Shown here in pieces: positions 9,573 to 18,090 of a DNA stretch of 64,000 bases. The stretch is from Azoarcus sp031546845. GTDB taxonomy: Bacteria; Pseudomonadota; Gammaproteobacteria; Burkholderiales; Rhodocyclaceae. The first letter of the stretch is position 1; each line of letters opens with the position of its first letter. The stretch lies in the NCBI GenBank assembly GCA_031546845.1, contig JAVBJT010000014.1, forward strand, positions 124,001 to 188,000. Direction: 5' to 3'. The notes below the pieces were generated by a model. It ran no database searches, had not been told where the DNA came from, and saw only the letters and a program-made list of their open reading frames with translations. The position numbers and the translations under genes are program-made.

Positions 9573-10645
9573 CCCGGGTACTGTTCCGCTACCTCGCGCG
9601 CGAAATCTACGGTGCAACCTGGGTTGTGCTGCTTGCTTTTCTCGGGCTGTTCGCCTTTTTCGATTTCATCAACGAACTGGATAACGTCGGCAAAGACGGT
9701 TACGAGTTGCACCATGCGTTGATTTATGTGGCGATGATCGTGCCCGGGCGGGTTTACGAGCTGCTGCCGATCGCTGTTCTGATCGGTTCTCTCTACGCCT
9801 TGACGTCGCTCGCGCGCCATTCGGAAATCACCGTGATGCGTGCTTCCGGCATGTCCACGTTGCGCATGCTGGTTTCGTTGCTCGGTATCGGCAGTGTCTT
9901 TGTCCTGCTGACCTTCGTTTTCGGCGAGTACATCGCGCCGCCGGCCGAAAGCGCGGCGCAGCAGTGGCGCCTGACGGCGACCAACTCTGCGGTATCGCAG
10001 CAACTGCGCTCGGGGTTGTGGGTAAAGGATGGCACGCTGGTGATCAACGTGCGCACGCTGTTGCCCGACCGCAGCATGGATAAGGTACGTATCTATGCGT
10101 TCGACGATCGTTATTCCCTCGCGTCGGTGAGCGAGGCGCAACGTGGCGTCTACGATGGCGACGGGCACTGGAAGTTGCTGAATGTCGTGCGCACCCGTTT
10201 TCATGGCGATCGCACGGAATTGGAGCATCTGCCCGAATTCATCTGGAGTTCGGAATTGACGCCAGAGGTGCTCAGCGTATTGATGGTGGTGCCGGAGCGG
10301 ATGTCGGTGACGAATCTGTGGGCTTACATCCGCCATCTGCGCGACAACCAGCAGAATGCCGACCGTTACGAGATCGCGCTGTGGAAAAAGCTGGTCTATC
10401 CGCTGACTGTGTTGGTGATGATGATGTTGGCGCTGCCTTTCGCGCTGACTCACGATCGCATGGGCGGGGTCAGCGTCAAGGTTTTTCTGGGCGTGATGTT
10501 CGGTATCGGCTTTCACCTGCTCAACGGCTTGTTGGCCAATCTCGGCGTTATCAATGCCTGGCCGCCGGTGTTGGTGGCGCTGGTGCCGAGTCTGCTTTTC
10601 CTTGCCGTGGCGTCGGTGTTGCTCTACGCGGTCGAACGCCGCTGA
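9569..10645 (+). CDS. lptG: LPS export permease LptG
   Basis: A 358-residue partner of LptF with the same six-helix plan: paired N-terminal membrane segments, a periplasmic domain at about residues 130-270, and three C-terminal helices. It starts at the ATG that overlaps the lptF stop by four bases, giving a coupled two-gene operon. The N-terminus (RVLFRYLAREIYGATW) and the FAFFDFINELDNVG block are LptG-like. A hairpin terminator about 50 bases downstream separates it from the convergent rplS operon. Confidence 0.95.
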   Translation: MTRVLFRYLAREIYGATWVVLLAFLGLFAFFDFINELDNVGKDGYELHHALIYVAMIVPGRVYELLPIAVLIGSLYALTSLARHSEITVMRASGMSTLRMLVSLLGIGSVFVLLTFVFGEYIAPPAESAAQQWRLTATNSAVSQQLRSGLWVKDGTLVINVRTLLPDRSMDKVRIYAFDDRYSLASVSEAQRGVYDGDGHWKLLNVVRTRFHGDRTELEHLPEFIWSSELTPEVLSVLMVVPERMSVTNLWAYIRHLRDNQQNADRYEIALWKKLVYPLTVLVMMMLALPFALTHDRMGGVSVKVFLGVMFGIGFHLLNGLLANLGVINAWPPVLVALVPSLLFLAVASVLLYAVERR

Positions 10646-10696
10646 GCGCGGCGGGTTTTCGCGGGGCGGGCTGCCGCCAAAGCTGGGAGGAAATAA

Positions 10697-10728
10697 AAAA
10701 AGCGGACCCCGCATGAGGCCCGCTTTTT
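10697..10728. terminator. Intrinsic terminator between lptG and rplS
   Basis: Twelve-base arms (10697-10708 and 10717-10728) pair with one mismatch around an eight-base loop, with A and T runs on the two sides. It can stop both the lptFG transcript and the minus-strand ribosomal operon. Confidence 0.85.
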
Positions 10729-10757
10729 CGTATCGGGAAATACCGGAAAGTGTCCGG

Positions 10758-11174
10758 TCAGCCCTGTTTCTGTTGCTGTTGCGCTTGATGCTGCTTTTTC
10801 GCGGCGGCCGACTTGTAATCCAGCTTTTCCTTGATCCGCGCGGACTTGCCGGAGCGCTGGCGCAGGTAGTACAGCTTGGCGCGGCGGACATCGCCCCGGC
10901 GCTTCACTTCGATGGCGGCGATCAGCGGCGAGTACGTCTGGAAGGTTCGCTCCACGCCTTCGCCGGAAGAAATCTTGCGGACGATGAAGGCGGAGTTCAG
11001 GCCGCGATTGCGCTTGGCGATAACGACGCCTTCATACGCTTGCAGACGCTCGCGGGTGCCTTCTTTTACTTTCACCTGCACGACCACGGTGTCGCCGGGC
11101 GCGAATGCAGGGAGAGTTTTGCCTGCGCTAAGGCGGGCGATTTCTTCCTGTTCGAGTTGTTCAAGCAGATTCAT
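10758..11174 (-). CDS. rplS: 50S ribosomal protein L19
   Basis: A 138-residue ribosomal protein L19, located at the 30S-50S interface. The body is canonical (FAPGDTVVVQVKVKEG, LQAYEGVVIAKRNRG, RRGDVRRAKLYYLR). The tail after the conserved domain is extended and rich in lysine and glutamine (KKQHQAQQQQKQ), longer than in E. coli L19. The start at 11174 (MNLLEQLEQEEI) is chosen over an upstream in-frame codon because it fits the family and has GGAGA nine bases upstream. It is the last gene of rpsP-rimM-trmD-rplS. Confidence 0.97.
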   Translation of the reverse strand: MNLLEQLEQEEIARLSAGKTLPAFAPGDTVVVQVKVKEGTRERLQAYEGVVIAKRNRGLNSAFIVRKISSGEGVERTFQTYSPLIAAIEVKRRGDVRRAKLYYLRQRSGKSARIKEKLDYKSAAAKKQHQAQQQQKQG

Positions 11175-11248
11175 GCTGTTGATTCTCCATATCGTCAATG
11201 GCCTTTGGCCTGGCCGTAGAGCAGGCTATTGCCTGATGCGCGCCGTTT

Positions 11249-12058
11249 CTAATCCGGCTTTCGGGCAGCGTTGCCGCCCTCCGTGCCGCCTTGCTCCTGC
11301 TTGAATTCGTCAAGCAGTTTCAATTCTTCCTTGTCCATCTTGCGCGTCGCGAGCAGTTCCGGGCGCCGCCGCCAGGTGTTGCCCAGCGCCTGCTTCAAGC
11401 GCCAGCGGCGGATGTGCGCATGGTTGCCGGAAAGTAGAACTTCCGGCACGCGTTCGTCGCCATACACTTCCGGCCGCGTGTAATGCGGGCAGTCCAACAA
11501 ACCGGCGGCGAAAGAATCCTCCGCCGCCGAGTCGCAATCGTTCAGCGCGCCCGGCAGTTGGCGCACGATTGCATCCAGTAACACCATCGCCGGCAATTCT
11601 CCACCGGAGAGAACGAAATCGCCGATCGACAATTCTTCGTCCACATAGTGGTCGAGTAAACGCTGGTCGACCCCTTCGTAACGGCCGCACAACAAAATCG
11701 CCCCGTCCGCGCCAGCCAGTTCCAGCACTTTGGCATGATCCAGCGTGCGCCCCTGCGGAGACAGGTAGATCACTCTGCCGGCACTGCCCTGCGCGGTCTG
11801 TTGAGCTTGGCGCGCGCGTTCGATCGACTGCCGCAGCGGTTCCGCCAACATGACCATCCCCGGTCCGCCGCCGTAGGGGCGGTCGTCCACCGTGCGGTGT
11901 GCATCGGTGGCGAAATCCCGCGGGCTGTGAAACGCAATTTCGTACAACCCGCGTTCATACGCTCGCCGGGTGATGCCGCTGCCGGTAAGGGCGGCGAACA
12001 TTTCCGGAAACAGGGTGATGATATCGTAACGGCGTCGGCCGTCTTGAAGGGCACTCAC
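11249..12058 (-). CDS. trmD: tRNA (guanine-N1)-methyltransferase
   Basis: A 269-residue SPOUT-class enzyme that makes m1G37 in tRNAs and prevents +1 frameshifting. Visible motifs are YDIITLFPEMF near the N-terminus, the DRPYGGGPGMVM block, the knot region LCGRYEGVDQR, and LSIGDFVLSGGELPAM. It lies six bases from rimM and 74 bases before rplS, in the standard operon. Length is slightly above E. coli TrmD owing to a short charged C-terminal tail. Confidence 0.97.
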   Translation of the reverse strand: MSALQDGRRRYDIITLFPEMFAALTGSGITRRAYERGLYEIAFHSPRDFATDAHRTVDDRPYGGGPGMVMLAEPLRQSIERARQAQQTAQGSAGRVIYLSPQGRTLDHAKVLELAGADGAILLCGRYEGVDQRLLDHYVDEELSIGDFVLSGGELPAMVLLDAIVRQLPGALNDCDSAAEDSFAAGLLDCPHYTRPEVYGDERVPEVLLSGNHAHIRRWRLKQALGNTWRRRPELLATRKMDKEELKLLDEFKQEQGGTEGGNAARKPD

Positions 12059-12064
12059 CCCGGG

Positions 12065-12571
12065 TTACCAGTCTTTCTGCCACGCCGTCTGGATTCTTCC
12101 GGCGGCGAGGTCCACATCCAATACATACGCGGCGACAAAGGGAATCAAGCGTTCGAGCTCGCCGTCTTGTACCTGCAACACATCGTGCGCGCCGGTGGAA
12201 ATCAGGCCGCTTACCGTGCCGAGCGTATCGCCGCTCTCGTTTTCCACTTTGAGGCCGACAAGGTCGCCCCAGTAATATTCGTCTTTGCCGGGCTGCGGCA
12301 AGGCCTCACGCGGTGCAGCAATGTAATGGCCGCTGATTGCCTCGGCGGCGTCGCGGCCGTCTATGCCGGCGAACTGAACGATCAAGCCTTTGCCATGTAT
12401 GCGGCAGTTTTCCTGCGAATAGGGTGCCCACGTTTCCGGTATTGCGTCGGCAGTCGCCGACAACCACCATTGGGGCATCCTCTTCCAGGCGCCTGGATCG
12501 TCACCGAAGGGCTGAACCTTGACCCAGCCCTGAACGCCGAAGGGAGCGACTATGCGCCCCAGGACGATCAT
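12065..12571 (-). CDS. rimM: Ribosome maturation factor RimM
   Basis: A 168-residue 16S rRNA processing factor that binds ribosomal protein S19 during 30S assembly. The N-terminal RimM domain begins with IVLGRIVAPFGVQGWVKV, and the C-terminal PRC-barrel contains YYWGDLVGLKVENESGDTLG and AYVLDVDLAAGRI. The ATG at 12571 is chosen because the family begins there. Upstream in-frame codons would overlap rpsP by about 60 bases. The gap to the rpsP stop is only four bases, so initiation is probably coupled to rpsP translation. Confidence 0.95.
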   Translation of the reverse strand: MIVLGRIVAPFGVQGWVKVQPFGDDPGAWKRMPQWWLSATADAIPETWAPYSQENCRIHGKGLIVQFAGIDGRDAAEAISGHYIAAPREALPQPGKDEYYWGDLVGLKVENESGDTLGTVSGLISTGAHDVLQVQDGELERLIPFVAAYVLDVDLAAGRIQTAWQKDW

Positions 12572-12575
12572 GGTT

Positions 12576-12827
12576 TCAGGCGGCGGCCTTGCTGGCTTGC
12601 TTGACCAGGCGGGCAACCGTCGGGGACAGGCGGGCACCGTGCTGTTCCCAGTAGGTCAGGCGTTCGGTATTCACAACCAGACTTTTCTCGGCGCCAGAGG
12701 CGACCGGATTGTAGAAACCGACCCGTTCGATGAAGCGGCCGTCGCGGCGGTTGCGAGAGTCAGCGGCGACGATGCTGTAAAAAGGGCGCTTCTTGGCGCC
12801 ACCACGGGCAAGGCGAATGACGACCAT
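12576..12827 (-). CDS. rpsP: 30S ribosomal protein S16
   Basis: An 83-residue S16 with the conserved start VVIRLARGGAKKRPFY, the DSRNRRDGRFIERVGFYNP block and the WEQHGARLSPTVARL region. The ATG at 12827 has an AGGAT ribosome binding site and begins at the family's usual residue, so a longer frame from 12899 is not used. It is the first gene of the rpsP-rimM-trmD-rplS operon and is preceded by a recognisable sigma-70-type promoter. Confidence 0.97.
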   Translation of the reverse strand: MVVIRLARGGAKKRPFYSIVAADSRNRRDGRFIERVGFYNPVASGAEKSLVVNTERLTYWEQHGARLSPTVARLVKQASKAAA

Positions 12828-12870
12828 ATGGCTATCCTGTTTGTGATCGGTAGATTGAGAAAAGCGCGAA

Positions 12871-12899
12871 ATGATAATCCAAAGCCGCGCCTGGGACAA
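12871..12899 (-). promoter_or_regulatory. Predicted sigma-70 promoter of the rpsP operon
   Basis: On the minus strand TTGTCC (12899-12894) and TATCAT (12876-12871) are separated by exactly 17 bases, 43 bases upstream of the rpsP ATG. Spacing and position fit a housekeeping promoter. No transcript data were available. Confidence 0.55.
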
Positions 12900-13059
12900 G
12901 GGGCTTTCCTATTGACACGGCTTCATCGGTCGAGCGATGGAGTGGACGGAGATGGGGGAATGTATCGCGCGTATTTTATCGCCATGAAGTAAAGCCCCCT
13001 TGTGTATCCGACATGGCTAGAATGCAGCATTTGCCAATGATTCACTGCTGATAACTGCG

Positions 13060-14583
13060 ATGGCCGAACCTGATCATACCGTTGATTCTGCCGAGGATAT
13101 CTCGACGTGGCTGGGGAAAGAGCCGGATGACGATCTGTTTGCCGACCTTGCCGCGTTGCGCGCGCATTTCGCCCGGCTGATGGAGCCCGGCGCGGTGGAG
13201 CCGGCCCAGCTCGAACGTTTGTTGATGCCGTTTGGCGCGCGTGCGCTCGATCTCTGCGGCCGTTGCGTGCCGTGGTTGATGAATGCCTCGTTGCCGCTGA
13301 CGAGTGAAATGCATGCTGCCGCGATTGGCTTGATCGATGCCTTGCTCGATATCGCGGCCGGGTTTCAAGGCTTGACCGGCGATATGCGTAATCGCTGGAT
13401 GCGCGCCCAGCGCGTCGAATTGGCCGGTATGAGCAGTGCGGCCTTGCTGCTGATCGGCAAGGCTTATCTGATCGCCTGTATGGCCGGTGCGGCGGTGCCG
13501 GCCGGGTTGTGGCGGCGGGCGCATGAAGTGATGAAGTTAGGGGAGCAGTTCGTCCCCGAGGCGAATTCGAGCACATCGCCGGTTCCACTGGCTTTCCATT
13601 ACAAGTATCTGTTGTCGATGGCCGTGGCCCAGCCGGAAAGCCTGACGGCGCGAGAGTTGGTGTGGTTGTCCGATTACCTTGAGGGGCTTGCCGCCAGCGC
13701 TGAATTGGCGGCGGCGTTTCTGCAACCGGCAACATCGGCGTATTGGGTCGATGTCGCACAGGATGATCCGCCGGTGGCAAGTGTGCGTCGTGCCGCGCAA
13801 GAGGGCGAGAGCGTGCTGTACTTCAACCCGACGCCGATGGCGTCGCGGGTCGAAGAGCAGATCGAGTGGCTGGAAAACCGCATTCTGGAAGCCGAAGTCG
13901 TCGGTCTTGAACGCGACGGCGAATTGCTTGCTCCCGAGGTATCCGGCCTGCCCGAAGGGCTGACGCCGATAGAGACTTTGTCTTTGTTGCGCCGCCTGCG
14001 GGAGCGTTGGGCCACGCCGATGACGCGGGCGCAGCCGCGCCGCCATCACGAATACACCGTGCAGGTCTGTACCGGCTTGCGGGCGATCTGGGATATGGCC
14101 AAGCGCGGCGAGGAAAAGGTGCGGGTCGTCGAGTGGACGGTACGCAACGAAAGCTCGAACGGTTACTCGATCATGTCCGTCTCCGGTATCGAGGCGGGGC
14201 TGTCCGCCGGTATGGCGCTGGCGGTGCGCCGCGATGCCAGCCAGCCGTGGTCGGTGTGTATCGTGCGCTGGATTCGTAGCGAACAGCCCAGCCAGGCGGA
14301 GCTGGGTTTGCAAGTGGTGGCGGAGTCTTTCACGCCGGTGCAGATCTGTTTTCGTGGCGGTGAGGCGCGCGCCGTCTGTCCGGCGCTAATCCTGGCGCCG
14401 ATCAAGGCGGTGCGGAGCAATCAGGCGATTCTCTCCGCGGCGGGGACTTACGTGTCACGCCGCTTCGCTTTGGTGCATGAAGGCGCACGCCTTTATGTCG
14501 CGCAAGCGCGGGTGCTGAGCCTCGATATGCAGACCGCCGCCATCGAGCTGTTCCAGTACGAGATCGATCCCTACCCGATTTAG
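13060..14583 (+). CDS. Conserved cytoplasmic protein, possible atypical PilZ-like C-terminus
   Basis: A 507-residue protein without signal peptide or convincing membrane helix. The N-terminal ~300 residues are mostly helical with repeated Ala/Leu-rich segments. The region around residues 355-440 turns to beta structure and contains VEWTVRNESSNGYSIM, a pattern resembling the RNxS-G step of divergent PilZ domains that sense cyclic di-GMP. The canonical RxxxR of PilZ is not evident, so ligand binding is doubtful. It is divergent from rpsP and its stop overlaps the convergent yihY stop by four bases. Any signalling role is inference. Confidence 0.8.
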   Translation: MAEPDHTVDSAEDISTWLGKEPDDDLFADLAALRAHFARLMEPGAVEPAQLERLLMPFGARALDLCGRCVPWLMNASLPLTSEMHAAAIGLIDALLDIAAGFQGLTGDMRNRWMRAQRVELAGMSSAALLLIGKAYLIACMAGAAVPAGLWRRAHEVMKLGEQFVPEANSSTSPVPLAFHYKYLLSMAVAQPESLTARELVWLSDYLEGLAASAELAAAFLQPATSAYWVDVAQDDPPVASVRRAAQEGESVLYFNPTPMASRVEEQIEWLENRILEAEVVGLERDGELLAPEVSGLPEGLTPIETLSLLRRLRERWATPMTRAQPRRHHEYTVQVCTGLRAIWDMAKRGEEKVRVVEWTVRNESSNGYSIMSVSGIEAGLSAGMALAVRRDASQPWSVCIVRWIRSEQPSQAELGLQVVAESFTPVQICFRGGEARAVCPALILAPIKAVRSNQAILSAAGTYVSRRFALVHEGARLYVAQARVLSLDMQTAAIELFQYEIDPYPI

Positions 14584-15827
14584 ATTTGGCGCAAGTCGCC
14601 GGGCGCTACGTTTTCTTCCACGGCATTCGCCGTGCAAGTGGCTAGTTCGGCAAGGCTCGGATCGGCGTCGCGCAGGCCGGCGCGCAGGCGGTGGGCCAGC
14701 GTGCCCGCAGGGGTGTTGGCCGAAGCGGCCAGCCAGGCGTCCGCATCGAGCGCGAAGCGTTCGATGATGGCACTGGTCTTGATCTGCTCCGCCGCCAGCG
14801 GCAATACCCAATAGCCCTCTTCGGTGCGTGCCGCCCAGCCGATTTCGCGCAAGGTGCCGAGCAGATTTTCCATGTTGTGCTCGGCCAGTCCGATACGGCC
14901 GAGTAGTTCGTCAAAATTGGCCGGCTGGCCGGCGCGTTGCGCTTCGGCGAGCGCGACGAGCAAAACGGTCGCGGCCCAGGCCCGGTCGCCGGCAAAGGTG
15001 GGCACGATGCGCTGGCGTTCAAGAAATGTGGGCAGGCTGGCCGATACCAGGGCGCCGAGCAGCACGACGATCCACGATAGATACATCCAGACGAGAAAAA
15101 TCGGTAGCGCGGCAAAAGTGCCGTAAATCAGCGTGTAAGTGGGAAAGTGGGTGATGAACATGCCGAAGGCACGCTGCATCAGCAAAAACGCCAGCGCTGC
15201 GGCGATACCGCCGGCCAGCGCGTGCAGCACGCGCACCGGGTGATTGGGCACGGCGTAATACAGAAAGGTGAACAGGCCGCCGAGTAATACCGGTGGCAGC
15301 AGCCGCGCGGCGATTTCGCCAATCCACGGTAGCCCACTCGACCACGCAACCGAAGTTGCTGCCACGTAGCCGGTGGCTACGATACTACCGCCGAGAATCA
15401 CCGGGCCGAGTGTGAGCACGAACCAGTACACGGTGATGCGCAACAGCAAGGGGCGCGGCCGGCGCACCCCCCATATCTGGTTGAACACGCGCTCGATGGT
15501 GGATAGCAGCATCAGCGCGGTTACCGCCAGCATGGCGATGCCGATCAATGTCAGCCGGGCGGCTTTCTGCGAGAACTGCAGCGCGTAGGTGGCGACGATA
15601 TTACCCGCGCGTTCGGGCAGCAGATTGTTGAGCAGAAAGTCGCGCAAGGATTCGCCCAGGCGGTCGATACCCGGCAAACCGCTGAAGATGCCGATGGTGA
15701 CGGTAACGAGCGGCACCAGGGAAAGCAGGGTGGTGAACGTGAGGCTGCCGGCGACCTGCGGGCAATCGGTGGCGGTGAAGCGTTCGGCGATCAGGCGGAG
15801 GAAGTCGCGGGGGGATTGGAGGCGCAT
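14580..15827 (-). CDS. yihY: YihY/BrkB family inner-membrane protein
   Basis: A 415-residue protein. Residues ~1-280 carry six hydrophobic segments with the family hallmarks (AGSLTFTTLLSLVPLVT near residue 30, a conserved Asn-rich turn, and YAVPNHPVR). The remaining ~130 residues form a soluble winged-helix-like tail (FDELLGRIGLAEHNMENLLGTLREIGW). The family was once called RNase BN by mistake; its transport or envelope function is unsettled. The start is set at 15827, where the conserved region begins; an in-frame extension to 15959 would run into the next gene's promoter area. Confidence 0.9.
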   Translation of the reverse strand: MRLQSPRDFLRLIAERFTATDCPQVAGSLTFTTLLSLVPLVTVTIGIFSGLPGIDRLGESLRDFLLNNLLPERAGNIVATYALQFSQKAARLTLIGIAMLAVTALMLLSTIERVFNQIWGVRRPRPLLLRITVYWFVLTLGPVILGGSIVATGYVAATSVAWSSGLPWIGEIAARLLPPVLLGGLFTFLYYAVPNHPVRVLHALAGGIAAALAFLLMQRAFGMFITHFPTYTLIYGTFAALPIFLVWMYLSWIVVLLGALVSASLPTFLERQRIVPTFAGDRAWAATVLLVALAEAQRAGQPANFDELLGRIGLAEHNMENLLGTLREIGWAARTEEGYWVLPLAAEQIKTSAIIERFALDADAWLAASANTPAGTLAHRLRAGLRDADPSLAELATCTANAVEENVAPGDLRQI

Positions 15828-15883
15828 CGGGGAAGGGGCTGGCGAGGATCGGAAGAGGGGAATGGATGCTATGGGATGAACGA

Positions 15884-15889
15884 TATAAT
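15884..15889 (+). promoter_or_regulatory. Consensus -10 hexamer upstream of the DUF2069 gene
   Basis: A perfect TATAAT lies 29 bases before an ATG at 15918 and 81 bases before the DUF2069 start. The base run at the expected -35 distance is a poor match, so this is only a partial promoter call. Confidence 0.4.
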
Positions 15890-15917
15890 CCGCGCATTCT
15901 ATCGACTTGGGCTTTCC

Positions 15918-15974
15918 ATGCCGCAAATCCTCATGCCGCGCCACTGCGCGGACAGCCATACGGGTGCCCGATGA
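15918..15974 (+). pseudogene. Short 18-codon reading frame, possible wrbA vestige
   Basis: The peptide MPQILMPRHCADSHTGAR is followed by a TGA that overlaps the ATG of the next gene (ATGA). In many betaproteobacteria the flavodoxin-like quinone reductase gene wrbA stands between yihY and a DUF2069 gene and begins with a similar MPxIL. The first five residues and the position suggest that wrbA was lost by an internal deletion that left its start and its coupled end. This is inference; it could equally be a chance leader frame. Confidence 0.35.
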
Positions 15975-16327
15975 TGCCGCCGCGATTGTTGTCCTTCGCG
16001 GCGAGCGCGAGCCTGCTCGCGTTGATTGCGCTGTGTGTGTTGTGGGAAGGCTGGCTGGCGCCGCTACGCCCCGGCGGCTCGTGGATGATTCTGAAGGTGC
16101 TGCCCTTGCTTGTGCCCTTGTTCGGCATTCTGCGCGGCAAGCGCTATACCAGCCAATGGACGACCATGCTGGCGCTGCTCTATCTCACCGAAGGCGTGCT
16201 GCGGGCAAACGACGCGGGTGCCGTTGCGGTGCTGGCACGTTTTGAAATCGGGCTTGCGCTGGCGTTGTTTCTGGCGACTTTATTTCATGCCCGTGTTACC
16301 GCGCCGTCGCGCCAGCGGCAGGGTTGA
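15971..16327 (+). CDS. DUF2069 family small membrane protein
   Basis: A 118-residue inner-membrane protein with hydrophobic segments at roughly residues 5-24, 35-52, 62-76 and 84-104. The spacing and the block GKRYTSQWTTMLALLYLTEGVLRA identify DUF2069. ATG 15971 is used because it is coupled to the preceding 18-codon frame and starts the conserved part; an upstream in-frame ATG would add 35 unrelated residues. Function is unknown. Confidence 0.85.
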   Translation: MMPPRLLSFAASASLLALIALCVLWEGWLAPLRPGGSWMILKVLPLLVPLFGILRGKRYTSQWTTMLALLYLTEGVLRANDAGAVAVLARFEIGLALALFLATLFHARVTAPSRQRQG

Positions 16328-16436
16328 ACCCGCCAAGCCAATCACTACCGTTCTTTAGGTATGAGGGAACCGAAGAAAGAAGGCAAATCGAAACGTCATG
16401 CATCTCCATAGTCTAAGAAACGATAAGCGCGGCAGT

Positions 16437-17993
16437 ATGTATCGCGGGTTGATTTCGTTATCGGTGCTTCCATTGTTCATATTGATTATGAGTTTGTTTT
16501 CTTGTTCGGAAAACAAAAAGACGCCGGAGCAAATTCGTTCCTCACGACAAGCAGAACTCAATGCTTGCATCGGTCCTCGGCTCAGAACGGCCGAAGCGCG
16601 CGAGAACGCGCTGAACGGGGGCTACTACAACGCGGCTTACGACTGTATTGATAAAGCCGCTTATGAATTTTTAGTCGTTGAGCGGCAAAAAGCCGTGCAG
16701 ACCGCCTCCGTGGCACAACAAAATATTCGTCTGCAAAACGAAAAAATTGCCGTGCTCGAAAAAGAGCGGACGAGTACAGGCAAACAGCCTGTCAGCCCCA
16801 GGGAGGAATCGATTTTCTCCTTGAGATTGAGTGGGCCGGGTGAGTCCTTGAACATGAAAGATTTTCAAGGCCAGGGAGGCCCTGAGGCAAGCGGCGATTA
16901 TCTGAAGCAACGAAGCTGGTATTCAATCGCTATTGAAAATTCAGAGTTGATGATCCGCCGCGTTACAAAAGCAAGGGCATCGGATTGGGGCGCCATAAAA
17001 GGTGAGGCCGCTTTTAGCGTTGAGCCGAAAACAGAGACTGCCTTCAAGGCCGATGGGTTGGCGCTTGACCTTCCCGCCGATGCGGTTTTGGCATTTCAAA
17101 TGAATGATGGCCAGTATGATCTTGAGCCTGGAGTTTATTCGTCGGCTATTGAATCCGGGTTAGTGCTGAAAGACAAATGGAAAACAAGCGTACGCCTGGG
17201 AAAAGAAGAATGGACTATTTCGGCCGGTTATGAGAGGCGCCGGGATGGCAAGGTCATCGACGGCTCGATGTCTCTGCACGCAACCAGTGCAAGTGGAGCA
17301 GCTATTGTTCTCGTCAATGCGGGCGGAGAGGTTTATGAGCGCCAGGAAATTCTATGGTTTGGAGATTTGAACGATGATGAGAAGCCCGATTTGCTTCTCA
17401 AGGAAACAAAAATAAACGGTGTCGTCAATTATGTCATGGTAGTAGGTGCCACCAGAGCTAGTTTTTCCGACGATCCTGACCATCCTTTTCGGGCATTCTC
17501 TTCAGGCGTTGATGAGGCATCGAACATAATATTGAAACATAAGGATCAGAAATGGCCTTTCCCCGGAGAAGAGCGCTTTGGGCAAGGTGCGTTCAATATT
17601 TCCGAAGAAACCTGGAATGAGCGAGTGGGCAAAGGAAAGGAGGAAGGGGTAGCGACACTGATTGCCGACCGCATGCTTGAGATTAATGGCGAAAGTATCC
17701 GCTTCACTTTTCAATATCTTCCTGGGCCGTCATACACTGACGGCGCACGCACATGGGGGCCCATTGTCCTTATCCGCACCCACTTTCGAGGGAAGTCCCA
17801 AGTTTTGCTGCAAGAATCCTTGCTGGATGGGGGGCCGCTCAGGGTGCAGGTCGATACCCTGGACGGAGAACCCGCCATACAAATCAATTCTTTCCCTCAC
17901 TATAACAACAGCTATACCCGTTACTGGATCTGGAATTCCTCTCCCAAAGGGAGGTTCAAGCGACTGTCGGTCTTTCAGTCTCAAGGTTGTTGA
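16437..17993 (+). CDS. Hypothetical lipoprotein in a lower-GC patch
   Basis: A 518-residue protein starting MYRGLISLSVLPLFILIM, with a lipobox-like LFSC whose cysteine is at about residue 23, so it is probably a lipoprotein. A heptad-rich stretch follows at ~75-110 (VAQQNIRLQNEKIAVLEKER). The remainder looks beta-rich. LWFGDLNDDEKPDLLLKE at ~300 resembles an FG-GAP calcium-binding repeat. Base composition is clearly lower in GC than the flanks, suggesting transfer. It converges on leuA. I do not recognise the family. Confidence 0.8.
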   Translation: MYRGLISLSVLPLFILIMSLFSCSENKKTPEQIRSSRQAELNACIGPRLRTAEARENALNGGYYNAAYDCIDKAAYEFLVVERQKAVQTASVAQQNIRLQNEKIAVLEKERTSTGKQPVSPREESIFSLRLSGPGESLNMKDFQGQGGPEASGDYLKQRSWYSIAIENSELMIRRVTKARASDWGAIKGEAAFSVEPKTETAFKADGLALDLPADAVLAFQMNDGQYDLEPGVYSSAIESGLVLKDKWKTSVRLGKEEWTISAGYERRRDGKVIDGSMSLHATSASGAAIVLVNAGGEVYERQEILWFGDLNDDEKPDLLLKETKINGVVNYVMVVGATRASFSDDPDHPFRAFSSGVDEASNIILKHKDQKWPFPGEERFGQGAFNISEETWNERVGKGKEEGVATLIADRMLEINGESIRFTFQYLPGPSYTDGARTWGPIVLIRTHFRGKSQVLLQESLLDGGPLRVQVDTLDGEPAIQINSFPHYNNSYTRYWIWNSSPKGRFKRLSVFQSQGC

Positions 17994-18046
17994 AGAGGGC
18001 TGAGCCCATGCTCGATGTGCACAACCTTGAGCGGCGCAGGCCGGTA

Positions 18047-18068
18047 GCGGCGGGTTTGAGCCCGCCGC
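18047..18068. terminator. GC-rich hairpin between the lipoprotein gene and leuA
   Basis: Eight-base arms (18047-18054, 18061-18068) pair perfectly around a six-base loop between two convergent genes. There is no T run on either side, so it may act only as a transcript-end stabiliser or with Rho. Confidence 0.35.
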
Positions 18069-18090
18069 CGGTGCATAGCGCTTTCCCCGC

